Positions 1 through 7,394 are shown, counted from the first letter of the stretch. The stretch is DNA of 8,958 nt from Thermoplasmata archaeon (GCA_030630685.1 DAOVMN010000066.1:1-8958); one strand, 5' to 3'. Made by a program: numbers and translations. Notes: generated from the sequence alone by a model not told the origin.

Positions 1-1
1 C

Positions 2-625
2 CAAAAAAGTCTTTTTAGCACCAAGGGCACGTGGGTTATCAGAACGTTATTCAACGAGCCCAAGCGTAATTGGACATTGATGAAACTGGCGTGGGAGGCA
101 GGTGTTAGCCTTGGACAGGTTCACAAAGTTGTCAATAAACTCTCCAGCGAGGGGTTCGTGGAAAAGAGAAGAGGAGCGATCACACTGGTCAAACCTGGGG
201 AACTGTTAGATGAAGGGGCAATGATTTACCGGTTCGACAATCAAAAAATAGTAGGTTATTACTGCCCTCTTAAAGATCAAAAAAGCATTTTCAAAGTGCT
301 AACTAAGTTGCCAGAGGACACGTATGCTCTTACCCTCGGAGCTGCTGCATCACTTGTGGCGCCGTTCGTTCGCTCTACTGATGTGTTTATCTATGTAAGA
401 GAAAGTTCATTTGATCTGAAAAATGCCCTACATCTCACACCCGTTGAGTTTGGTGGAAATGTAAATCTCGTATCTCCTTCTGACCAGGGAGTGTTTTTTG
501 GAACACAGTGTGTAAATGGGCTTACGTTGGTATCAAATTTCCAGCTCTACTTAGACCTTTATAATTATCCAATGCGAGGCAGAGAGCAAGCAGAACACCT
601 TAGAGAGAAAATGCTGGGGGTATAA
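2..625 (+). CDS. AbiEi-like winged-helix antitoxin/regulator of a type IV toxin-antitoxin pair (5' end missing)
   Basis: The reading frame is open from the window edge. A TTG at 77 and an ATG at 80 are possible starts, but both fall inside a helix-turn-helix, and the 25 codons upstream (including GTWVIRTLFNEPKRNWTL) fit the first helix of that domain, so the real start lies outside the window. The winged HTH is seen as KLAWEAGVSLGQVHKVVNKL followed by a GFVEKRRGAI wing. After it comes LLDEGAMIYRF, then a domain containing ALTLGAAASLVAPFVR and GGNVNLVSPSDQGVFFG, and finally QLYLDLYNYPMRGREQAEHL. This order matches the AbiEi-family antitoxins that sit before AbiEii nucleotidyltransferases; such proteins bind the promoter and neutralise the toxin. 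The next gene begins 20 nt after the stop, or 2 nt if an ATT start is used. The gene is AT-rich compared with the minus-strand genes, which suggests transfer. Family assignment is by recalled motif pattern, not by search. Confidence 0.78.
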   Translation, partial: QKSLFSTKGTWVIRTLFNEPKRNWTLMKLAWEAGVSLGQVHKVVNKLSSEGFVEKRRGAITLVKPGELLDEGAMIYRFDNQKIVGYYCPLKDQKSIFKVLTKLPEDTYALTLGAAASLVAPFVRSTDVFIYVRESSFDLKNALHLTPVEFGGNVNLVSPSDQGVFFGTQCVNGLTLVSNFQLYLDLYNYPMRGREQAEHLREKMLGV

Positions 626-645
626 AGATTACTGCTCAACGACTC

Positions 646-1488
646 TTGGGGTATTATACGGAAGGATTAACGACCGCATCTCGTTCTGCCCTGCTGGAGT
701 TAGCTCTAACACTTCGTTCCTATCAAGATTCAATAGTCTTAGTCGGAGGCTGGGTCCCTTATTTTTTAATAGAAGAATTTGGGCAAGGAAAATTTAAACA
801 CGTCGGATCGATTGATATAGATCTGGCGGTAGACCCGGAAAAAGTGGACCAAAAGGGATATGCTGGTATTGTAGACCTCATTGAACGAAGAGGGTATGTA
901 CAGCGTCTTTCCAGAGATCATAAACCGATTTTATTCAGTTTCAGAAAAAATATCACATCACAAAAAGATCAAATAAAATATGAAATCTCCGTGGATTTTT
1001 TGACTTCCAGAGCACTGGACACCGGGAAACATCGTCACAGAACAGTCCAGCCAGGTTTCTCTGCAAGAGTCACAAAAGGATGTGAATTGGCTTTCCGCCA
1101 CAACTTCCTAAAAACAATAAATGGGATGCTACCAGATAACGGTGAGGCCGAAGTAGAAATAAGAATGCTTGATATAGCTGGCTGTCTGGGTATGAAAGGG
1201 ATAGTGCTCGGAGAAACATATCGAGAGAAGGATGCTTATGACATATTCACTGTGGTAAGCCAGTGTTATGATGGAGTATCCTCTGTCGCAAAAGAGATAA
1301 AGCCACATATCAAAGAACATGAGATAGCGCTTGGCATCCAGGCCATCAGACAACGATTTAGAAATATAAGAGCAGAAGGACCTGCCTGGGTTGCCAATTT
1401 TCTATTTCCAACCGATCAAATTGCACGGGAGAGGGTAATAGCCGAGGTCCACGTAATAATGCAAGAATTTATAGATGGTCTTCAATAA
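646..1488 (+). CDS. AbiEii/AbiGii-like nucleotidyltransferase toxin
   Basis: This 280-residue protein carries the polymerase-beta-type nucleotidyltransferase signature of AbiEii toxins. A VLVGGWVPYFL segment (GGW at 34-36) is followed by HVGSIDIDLAVD, with catalytic Asp candidates D57 and D59. A third acidic residue lies in ISVDFL (D117). Further along, K184 and the REKDAYDIF block (193-201) match the Lys/Lys-Asp motif found late in this family. Toxins of this kind transfer nucleotides to RNA or protein acceptors and arrest growth; the acceptor cannot be read from sequence. The partner regulator lies directly upstream and is probably co-transcribed. The chosen start is TTG at 646. An ATT at 628, 7 nt after a GGGGG stretch (616-620), would add six residues and is a real alternative; no ATG is available in frame. 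Length and motif order suggest an intact gene. Codons are AT-rich (many TTA, ATA and AGA). Confidence 0.82.
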   Translation: MGYYTEGLTTASRSALLELALTLRSYQDSIVLVGGWVPYFLIEEFGQGKFKHVGSIDIDLAVDPEKVDQKGYAGIVDLIERRGYVQRLSRDHKPILFSFRKNITSQKDQIKYEISVDFLTSRALDTGKHRHRTVQPGFSARVTKGCELAFRHNFLKTINGMLPDNGEAEVEIRMLDIAGCLGMKGIVLGETYREKDAYDIFTVVSQCYDGVSSVAKEIKPHIKEHEIALGIQAIRQRFRNIRAEGPAWVANFLFPTDQIARERVIAEVHVIMQEFIDGLQ

Positions 1489-1509
1489 GGAGATAGAAGA
1501 TTAGGACAT

Positions 1510-1629
1510 CTATGAAATTATAGTTGTTTTGTAACCACAGGGGATCGGCTGTGGGGATGTGGGCCCGGGGCGCTCAACTTCCTGAAGGATGTCGGCGACA
1601 GCAGCACCTTGTGTAATAATCCGAGGCAT
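1510..1629 (-). CDS. Possible 39-codon ORF directly after polC (small protein or truncated remnant)
   Basis: An ATG lies 2 nt downstream of the polC TGA (1634-1632), and the frame stays open for 39 codons to a TAG at 1512-1510. The translation begins MPRIITQGAAVADILQEVE and ends in a Pro-rich stretch followed by CGYKTTIIS. The first 30 or so codons look coding, with GC-rich third positions like polC. The last few become AT-rich, like the convergent toxin-antitoxin region. The close spacing would allow translational coupling with polC. I see no clear Shine-Dalgarno site and do not recognise the peptide. It could be a genuine small protein, the start of a longer gene cut off when the toxin-antitoxin module arrived, or chance. 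Confidence 0.35.
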   Translation of the reverse strand: MPRIITQGAAVADILQEVERPGPTSPQPIPCGYKTTIIS

Positions 1630-1631
1630 AC

Positions 1632-4600
1632 TCAAAAGAACTCGTCAAGGGTGGCCTTGTGATACTTATCACTATCGAATAGGGACTTTACGGCCTTCTC
1701 CATGAGCTGGATCCTCTGGACCGTGTACAGCGGAACCTCGTATTTTTCAGCGAGTCTCAGTGTGGACTTCAGGTACTTCTTCACGCTGTTCTCGTAGACC
1801 GTGAGGACAAGCTTTCCGCTGCAGCTTTCCCCGTTAAAGTTCTTCCTTGTGCATATCCCTTTCAATGGGATACGCCGATACACGGTATTGCACTTTACAC
1901 ATCTGAAGCTCTGCTTTGAGAAGGAGTTCATGTTCCCGATTATGTCGGGCAGGAAATGGGACTCGATCACCCTGCGAGCCATGTCCCTCTCGTCCACACC
2001 AATGAGCTTGTTGGCAAGCTTGAACTCAGCATCCATCTTCTCGACCATGGAGTTCATGCTCTTGTAGATCGATTTAACAGGCCCGTCGTTGATGTCCGTT
2101 GTATCGTGGGTGAAGCCAAAGCCCTGGTATTGTGCAGGGGTGCCGATCCTCCCGCCCACCGTATCTATCTTTTTCTCGAGGTTCCTTGGATTTGCAAAGT
2201 TTTCGGCAGCGTGATATAATTCCAAGGGATACTCGGATCCTACATCCACGTTGTGAGCCTCTTTATCGATCTCCGAGGGGTTGATCCGGGTTGAGAATAC
2301 CAGTGGTGCATCCATGAGTCCTCCCAAGCGATCGGGTATGAATCCCTTAGAGAAGTTGAGCAGCCCGTCCATCAGGAGCATGAGTGCGTCCTCGTCCCCG
2401 TCGCAGTTCCTCCTCTTGGCGGTATGGAAGAAGGGATGTGCATAGCATACCGAGGCCTTTGTGAATCCCACGATTCTTCCGAGAACCCCTGCGGAGGTGT
2501 GCGGAGCCAACCCGATGACCAGGCGGCCCACAAGGTCGGCCCGGCTTTTGACATTGTAATAGGGGCTCATCCCATAGATCTTCACCAGCTCATCGTCCAC
2601 AAAGCTGGCGGCCTTGACCAGGTAATCTGCCGCGGATTGGGCAGGTATTATATCCTGGACCCTCAGCTCTAAGAGCTGGTCATCGTTCTCCAAGGGCTCC
2701 CCGTGGATATCTTTGGTGTAACCCAGTTCCTCGAGCATCTCGACCGACGTCCCGATCTCTCTCGGTCTAAAATGGGTCAGCGGCAGGTCCGTGATATCAA
2801 CTCTGAGGGTACCGTCCTTGTACACAAAAACCCCCTTTATCGCCCTGAGCACACCTTTTTCCAGCATCTCGGGGCTCTTTATCTTGGACATCATCCCCTT
2901 TACCCCTTTGACATCGGGAAGCTGGTTCACACCCAGAACCTTCTTGCAATGATTCAGCTCGAGGGAAATGTCCAGTTTCATCTTTCCGATCTTCCCCTTA
3001 TCCTGCGTCCTTGTGCCGCAATAGCATCTGAACCTGTGGGTTTCAACATCACAATTAGGGCAATACCTCAGTCCCACATCCACGTTCACATCGCCTGCGG
3101 CAGCAGCGACTTTTATGAGTCTCCTATTGGTCCCGGAATTACCGATCGGGTAAAGGGAATGAAGCGGGGGCCTCATTGCCCTCCCCTTGGCCTTCTCCGG
3201 ACGCCCCATTCGTGTACCGATGCGCGTAGGGGCCCTGGGTTTAATGGTCCCGCCTGAGTTTTCCGAGGCCCATTCCATAATATTCTTCTTTTCCGATTCT
3301 TTGATGACATTAAGATCGGTATCCAATCCCAGCCCTCGCAATAATGGGTAAGCGTAACTGGTCAGGCGGATCCTTCCCTCCTCGATCGTGTGGAGGGCCC
3401 CAAGCCCCTCGAGCAGCTTCTTTATCACGGGTTTATTCTTGAGCCTGAGGATATCCTCTCCTGATTCATAGCTTCCATAGGTATGGATATGATCCCTGAG
3501 TTCCCTGGCCTCCTCCACGCTGATATCGTGCCAGAAAAGGTTGTAGTCGGGATGAAGCGGGACATCGTTTTTTTCCATGAACTCGAAGGCCTCCCTGGGG
3601 TTCTCGAATTCCTTGGGCACCAAGCCCTTTGCTTTGACCTCGGCCCTCCACCACTCAGGAGAGAATGCGCCTGGCATGAGGGGATGGTTGTTCTCGACAA
3701 ACTCCCCAAATGGGATAAGGATCTCGCCCAGGTCCACGATCCTTTGGATCTGGTTCCTCACACTCTCCGCCCCGGCCCTATAATCAAGCCTGATAAAGTT
3801 CCCGTTATTCAACACCACCAGGGGCCCCTCGATTGTGTCGCAGGGCGTGATTGCCCCGGCCTTACCAGGCCTTTCGATCTTTACCTGGGTCCCGATGGCA
3901 AGGAAATCATCGGTTACCGTGAGGGCTGCCGGGTGTATCGCAACTGCCGCCGTACCTGTCGTCCGGGCCCGTCCATACCTGAGCCTGAACCCGCCTTTCT
4001 TTGAGGGATAGGAAAATACGGGCCTTCCCGCGATAAGTTCCTTGATGTAATTATCGTTTGGGCCAACCCCGATCCCGTCCTTGCTTTTTAGATTCGTAAG
4101 CTCCTTGAGGAATCCCCAGTCCGGAATCCCCAGATTGTCAACATGCTTCTGAAGCTTTGGTGCTTTAAGGGTCAGCCCCTCGGAGATCACGAGACAGGCA
4201 CCCCCACGAACCCGATTGGTGTCGAATGAACCGATATCTCGATTCCCGGATATCTCCTCCTTTTCCGTACCTTCCCCGTCTATGGAAATGGGGCAGTTCT
4301 TCACAATGACCTCGATCTCACTACCGGAAGGGGTGTACTGGAGATGCTGGATTCTTCGATAGAGTAATATCTCTTCCTTGAGCCTTTCTACCTCTTTATC
4401 CGTGGCTTTATATCTGTCGATCCCGAGCTCCCTTCTGGCAACATCCGCAATCAGCACGCTCATGGCCTGTCCGGTTCCGCCTGCAGACCGGATAGGACCT
4501 GCAAAATAAAGAGCCACATAGGGTGTACCGTCCGGGTTCAACTTGAGCCGTACCTTGGATATCCCCTCGAGAGGGGCCACAAGCACCCCTTCGGTAAGGA

Positions 4601-5090
4601 TCGCAAGACAGGTTCGCACGGCCTGCTCGATGGCCTTTTCTGCCGGCCCCTCTACTGAGCGTGCAAGCTCTTTTGCAAGCTGGATGGCAACCACTTCCCT
4701 GTTCCCCACTTCGACCGAGAGTTCCCGTATCCTTTTTGCAATCCCTAAGGGCCCTACCAGGTTCTCCACCCTGGCGGCAAGGTCCTGGGCAAGGGGGATC
4801 TCCACCGAGGTCTCTGGGTCCAGGCCCTGGGCCCTGGCCGCGTTGGCAATATCGTATGCATCGTTCACCCTCTCTTCCAGTCCCAGGAAATAGTCGAGCA
4901 TCTCCCTGCTCATTCCTGCTTCCACATCATTATCATTCGTGTTCCCGGGAGGTATGGGGAACGGTTGAGGCGAGGTGGTTGCGGCATCCGAGACATTCAT
5001 CTGATCAAGAGAGGATTCCAGGATTATAAAACTATCTATGATGGCGCACTTTCCTTCCCTCTCCACGATCTTTTCTGTGCTTAGAGGCAT
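1632..5090 (-). CDS. polC: DNA polymerase D (PolII) large catalytic subunit DP2
   Basis: This is the catalytic subunit of the archaeal replicative polymerase PolD, which works with the exonuclease subunit DP1 (not in this window) and PCNA. The 1,152 residues are in the normal range without an intein. The N-terminal domain starts around MSREMLDYFLGLEERVNDAY (residue 60 on). The catalytic core includes FAGPIRSAGGTGQA (196-209), RMGRPEKAKGR (627-637), a CPNC...CYC zinc cluster (C677, C680, C689, C691) and the active-site NCDGDED (895-901; D897 and D899). A second Cys4 cluster lies at C1064, C1067, C1080 and C1090. The protein ends KATLDEFF, a PCNA-interacting peptide with Lys in place of the usual Gln. 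The ATG at 5090 overlaps the upstream gene by 10 nt. The first 59 residues are low in complexity and not typical, so starts at ATG 5000 (residue 31) or ATG 4913 (residue 60) are plausible. A TATA-like box favours 5000. Confidence 0.97.
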   Translation of the reverse strand: MPLSTEKIVEREGKCAIIDSFIILESSLDQMNVSDAATTSPQPFPIPPGNTNDNDVEAGMSREMLDYFLGLEERVNDAYDIANAARAQGLDPETSVEIPLAQDLAARVENLVGPLGIAKRIRELSVEVGNREVVAIQLAKELARSVEGPAEKAIEQAVRTCLAILTEGVLVAPLEGISKVRLKLNPDGTPYVALYFAGPIRSAGGTGQAMSVLIADVARRELGIDRYKATDKEVERLKEEILLYRRIQHLQYTPSGSEIEVIVKNCPISIDGEGTEKEEISGNRDIGSFDTNRVRGGACLVISEGLTLKAPKLQKHVDNLGIPDWGFLKELTNLKSKDGIGVGPNDNYIKELIAGRPVFSYPSKKGGFRLRYGRARTTGTAAVAIHPAALTVTDDFLAIGTQVKIERPGKAGAITPCDTIEGPLVVLNNGNFIRLDYRAGAESVRNQIQRIVDLGEILIPFGEFVENNHPLMPGAFSPEWWRAEVKAKGLVPKEFENPREAFEFMEKNDVPLHPDYNLFWHDISVEEARELRDHIHTYGSYESGEDILRLKNKPVIKKLLEGLGALHTIEEGRIRLTSYAYPLLRGLGLDTDLNVIKESEKKNIMEWASENSGGTIKPRAPTRIGTRMGRPEKAKGRAMRPPLHSLYPIGNSGTNRRLIKVAAAAGDVNVDVGLRYCPNCDVETHRFRCYCGTRTQDKGKIGKMKLDISLELNHCKKVLGVNQLPDVKGVKGMMSKIKSPEMLEKGVLRAIKGVFVYKDGTLRVDITDLPLTHFRPREIGTSVEMLEELGYTKDIHGEPLENDDQLLELRVQDIIPAQSAADYLVKAASFVDDELVKIYGMSPYYNVKSRADLVGRLVIGLAPHTSAGVLGRIVGFTKASVCYAHPFFHTAKRRNCDGDEDALMLLMDGLLNFSKGFIPDRLGGLMDAPLVFSTRINPSEIDKEAHNVDVGSEYPLELYHAAENFANPRNLEKKIDTVGGRIGTPAQYQGFGFTHDTTDINDGPVKSIYKSMNSMVEKMDAEFKLANKLIGVDERDMARRVIESHFLPDIIGNMNSFSKQSFRCVKCNTVYRRIPLKGICTRKNFNGESCSGKLVLTVYENSVKKYLKSTLRLAEKYEVPLYTVQRIQLMEKAVKSLFDSDKYHKATLDEFF
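5021..5030 (-). promoter_or_regulatory. Possible internal TATA box for a leaderless polC transcript
   Basis: The minus strand reads TTTATAATCC here. Its centre lies about 26 nt upstream of the in-frame ATG at 5000 (polC residue 31). That is the usual archaeal spacing from box A to the transcription start, so a transcript from this box could begin at the ATG itself. The element lies inside the annotated N-terminal coding region, so it may be chance in an AT-rich patch. Confidence 0.35.
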
Positions 5091-5992
5091 CCGTTCTCGA
5101 GAAGGTATCTGCGAATCTGCCTCCGGATGGTCTTCTTCACATAGCCTGCCTCGATACCGCTCCGGAAGAGCTCTTCCACGATCTCCCGGTCCTTTTCCTT
5201 CAGGTCCTTGAGGGAAATGGGTGCGGGTTTCTGGGGGAGGTACATCTCGATCTCCTTTTTTTTCTTCTCTTCTTCCTTCCCGGCTGCGTTAGTTTCCTTT
5301 TCCGATCCTGTAGGATACCCCTTTTCAACAAGGAACCTCCTTACCTGCTTACGGATGGTCTTCTTTACATAGCCTGCCTCGATACCGGTCCGGCAGAGCT
5401 CTTCTACGATCTCCCGGTCCTTTTCTTTCAGGTCCCTCAGGGAAATGGGTACGGGTTTCTTGGGGAGGTACATCGCGATACGGCTCTCCTCCACTCTCTT
5501 CTTAGCAGGCCTCTTTTCCTCCTTCTTCGGCCCCTTTTTGATCTTTTTGTCCGCCACTTTCTTCTTGCCTTTAAGGTATCCCTTTCCTTTTAGATATCTG
5601 CGAATCTGCTTACGGATGGTCTTCTTGATGTACCCGGATTCTATGCCTGTATAATAGATCTCCTTGAGAGTATTTCTGTCCTCAGAGCTAAGTTCCTCCA
5701 GTAAAACGGGTGCTGGTTTTTGTGGGAGGTATTCTATCATATCCGAAAGGGAGAGGCTCTCTAAATAACCGATGAATCGTTCCTTGACCATCCCGTCGAA
5801 CCTCTTCTCGATCTCCGCCTCCACCTCTGTGAATATCCCCATGAGGTCCTTGTCCTCCTTCTCTGTGATATCCTCCATTCCAAGCCCCCTGGGGAGGTAG
5901 GGTACGTACCAATCCTTTTCTTCTCTCTTGATGCGTCTGTGACTGCGATTGAATTCTTCGATGTAGGAAGTGGTTCTTTCATCTTTGGGCAT
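5081..5992 (-). CDS. Basic repeat protein of unknown function encoded just upstream of polC
   Basis: I do not recognise this 303-residue protein. It contains three clear copies of a roughly 52-residue unit at 88-139, 175-226 and 251-302. The unit pattern is YLPxKPxPIxLxDLxxKDR, then an acidic helix, then GIEAGYVKKTIRxQIRRYL. Lys-rich linkers separate the copies (141-171 and 227-247). Residues 32-77 (YLPRGLG... to FIGYL) look like a fourth, degenerate copy. I see no signal peptide, membrane segment or Cys cluster. Each unit is probably helical, and its basic C-terminal half could contact nucleic acid. The stop codon lies inside the polC start (10-nt overlap), so the two are probably co-transcribed and translationally coupled, which suggests a role near PolD or DNA replication. 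That role is inference only. The start is ATG 5992, with a TATA-like box about 26 nt upstream, consistent with a leaderless mRNA. Confidence 0.85.
   Translation of the reverse strand: MPKDERTTSYIEEFNRSHRRIKREEKDWYVPYLPRGLGMEDITEKEDKDLMGIFTEVEAEIEKRFDGMVKERFIGYLESLSLSDMIEYLPQKPAPVLLEELSSEDRNTLKEIYYTGIESGYIKKTIRKQIRRYLKGKGYLKGKKKVADKKIKKGPKKEEKRPAKKRVEESRIAMYLPKKPVPISLRDLKEKDREIVEELCRTGIEAGYVKKTIRKQVRRFLVEKGYPTGSEKETNAAGKEEEKKKKEIEMYLPQKPAPISLKDLKEKDREIVEELFRSGIEAGYVKKTIRRQIRRYLLENGCL
5087..5899 (-). repeat. Tandem intragenic repeat: three clear copies plus one degenerate copy
   Basis: The clear copies on the minus strand are at 5731-5576, 5470-5315 and 5242-5087; the degenerate one is at 5899-5762. 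Start-to-start spacing is 261 nt and then 228 nt. The last two copies are very similar at the DNA level: by hand I count about ten mismatches over roughly 125 nt. The first clear copy has diverged more. Linkers are Lys-rich and unlike one another. The pattern suggests repeated internal duplication, the latest of which made the two C-terminal units. Confidence 0.85.
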
Positions 5993-6011
5993 GTCCCTTT
6001 ACCCCTTATTC

Positions 6012-6030
6012 TAATATATATCATTTTTGT
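6012..6030 (-). promoter_or_regulatory. TATA-like archaeal promoter of the repeat protein-polC unit
   Basis: The minus strand reads ACAAAAATGATATATATTAG across this region. The ATATATAT core is centred near 6017, about 26 nt upstream of the ATG at 5992, and an A-rich stretch just before it could act as a BRE. This is the layout of a leaderless archaeal promoter. It lies after the oligo-T tract that follows dadD, as expected for the start of a new transcription unit. Confidence 0.6.
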
Positions 6031-6074
6031 GGTAGAATCTTGCAGACCTGGAAAACTATCCTCTTCCGTATTTC

Positions 6075-6081
6075 AAAAAAA
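6075..6081 (-). terminator. Oligo-T terminator after dadD
   Basis: The minus strand carries a run of seven T residues about 50 nt after the dadD stop (6134-6132) and before the promoter of the next gene. Archaeal RNA polymerase terminates at such T-runs without needing a hairpin. I see no strong stem just before it. Confidence 0.5.
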
Positions 6082-6131
6082 GGTGCATTACCCCGATGGT
6101 TATGGAGAAATCGAATCCGGATCCCATTAGA

Positions 6132-7394
6132 TCACCCCTCTGCCCTTCTCACCAGTGCCTTTGCCCTCTCACCAGCCTTTTCTATGATTTCCTCCTCCCC
6201 TTCCACGTCCCTGTGGAGCATGAGCACCTTTCCGTCACAGATGGTCGTATCCACTGCACCCCCTGAAGCGGAATACACCAGATTGGCCACTGGATTGTGA
6301 GTGGGTGTGAATTCCGGAAGTCTGGTATCAATTAGGATCAGGTCCGCGAGCTTCCCTTCTGCGATCTCTCCCGAATCGATCCTTAATGCCCTGGCACCGT
6401 TTTCTGTTGCAATGTCAAGGGCCTCCTTGGCAGGCATGAGGGTCTGCCTGTCCTGGAAGAGCTTCTGGATGATGGCAGCGAACTTCAGCTCCTCGAGCAT
6501 GTCCAGATTATTGTTCGAGGCCGCTCCGTCCGTACCAAGGGTGACATTCATCCCCGCCTTTCGCATAATGTGATAGGGCATCGCCCTTCCCACCGCAAGT
6601 TTTGCATTGGAAACAGGATTGTGGGACACATTAGCCCGATGGGAGGCAAGCAGTTTGATCTCCCTGGCATTGAGCCAGACGCCGTGGGCTGCTATGAGTT
6701 TATCGGATATCAATCCGACCTTCGAGAGCAGTTCAGTCGGCCTTATTCCATATCTCTCGACACAGTCTGTATTCTCCTTTCTGGTCTCTGAAAGATGGAT
6801 GTGCACTAAGAGGTCCTTCTCTATGGAAAACTCCTTGATCCATTCCAGTCCTTCCCTGGAAACCGTGTAAACCGCATGGGGCCCGAGGGCGGCCTGGATC
6901 CTCGGGTTCTTCATGCCCAGGATGCCTCGTAGGGTTTCCCTTGTTGCCTTGATCTCTTTCTCACGTTTCCCATTATCGAAGAGGTCGATGAAGCCGTAGG
7001 AGAGCACGGCACGGACGCCCATCTCCTCTACAGCCTTGGCGGTCTCCTCCACCATGAAATACATGTCATTGAAGGCGGTGGTTCCGGACTTGATCATCTC
7101 CAGGATGGCCAGCTTTGTTCCCCAATAGATATCCTCGGGCTTCAGCCCTGCTTCCACGGGCCAGATCTTGTTCTGAAGCCACTCAAAGAGGGGCATGTCG
7201 TCTGCATAGCCCCTGAGGAGCGTCATGGCTGCATGGGTGTGGGTATTCACCAGCCCCGGGAATGCAGCCAGGCCCTCTGCCTCGATAACAATATCTGCCT
7301 CCTGCCTCTTCCCCAGTTCCATAATCAGGTTGTCTTCGATGTAGATGCATGTTTTTCTTTTGTTCAGGGCAGCGTTTTTGATCACGATCGACAA
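6132..7394 (-). CDS. dadD: 5'-deoxyadenosine / SAH / MTA deaminase (amidohydrolase)
   Basis: This metal-dependent deaminase of the amidohydrolase superfamily converts 5'-substituted adenosines (5'-deoxyadenosine, S-adenosylhomocysteine, methylthioadenosine) to the inosine forms in the cytoplasm. The TIM-barrel metal ligands are all visible. Numbered from a longer GTG start at 7421, they are: VNTHTH (H61, H63), HIHLSET (H209, with E212), AAHGVWL (H246) and TLGTDGA (D298). The substrate-loop block GYADDMPLFEWL follows the first motif, as in MtaD/DadD proteins. The C-terminal GKLADLILID strand belongs to the composite beta domain. I chose TTG 7394 because GGGTGAT sits 4 nt upstream and because MSIVIKNAAL matches how relatives begin; GTG 7421 and GTG 7403 are alternatives. 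Length is then 420 residues, normal for the family. Choosing between the dadD and mtaD names depends on substrate preference, which sequence alone does not settle. Neighbouring dphB makes SAH, a likely substrate. Confidence 0.9.
   Translation of the reverse strand: MSIVIKNAALNKRKTCIYIEDNLIMELGKRQEADIVIEAEGLAAFPGLVNTHTHAAMTLLRGYADDMPLFEWLQNKIWPVEAGLKPEDIYWGTKLAILEMIKSGTTAFNDMYFMVEETAKAVEEMGVRAVLSYGFIDLFDNGKREKEIKATRETLRGILGMKNPRIQAALGPHAVYTVSREGLEWIKEFSIEKDLLVHIHLSETRKENTDCVERYGIRPTELLSKVGLISDKLIAAHGVWLNAREIKLLASHRANVSHNPVSNAKLAVGRAMPYHIMRKAGMNVTLGTDGAASNNNLDMLEELKFAAIIQKLFQDRQTLMPAKEALDIATENGARALRIDSGEIAEGKLADLILIDTRLPEFTPTHNPVANLVYSASGGAVDTTICDGKVLMLHRDVEGEEEIIEKAGERAKALVRRAEG

Noticed and set aside
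1535..1554. Small hairpin CCACAG-8 nt-CTGTGG between the toxin gene and polC, near a TTGTTTT stretch (1524-1530)
   Set aside because: The stem is only 6 bp, the T-rich stretch lies before it on the plus strand, and it overlaps the possible 39-codon ORF. Not enough for a terminator call.
2386..2408. Possible intein at the DP2 active-site NCDGDED, a known insertion site in other archaea
   Set aside because: The motif is continuous and the protein has normal length, so no intein is present.
2703..3257. 184-codon plus-strand ORF opposite polC (and similar long ones at 3483-4004 and 4661-5029)
   Set aside because: Antisense shadows of the GC-rich, strongly conserved polC; their translations show no family features.
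6059..6127. A 22-codon ORF (MGSGFDFSITIGVMHLF...) 4 nt after the dadD stop on the minus strand
   Set aside because: It is short, runs through the T7 terminator tract, and has no ribosome site or recognisable content.
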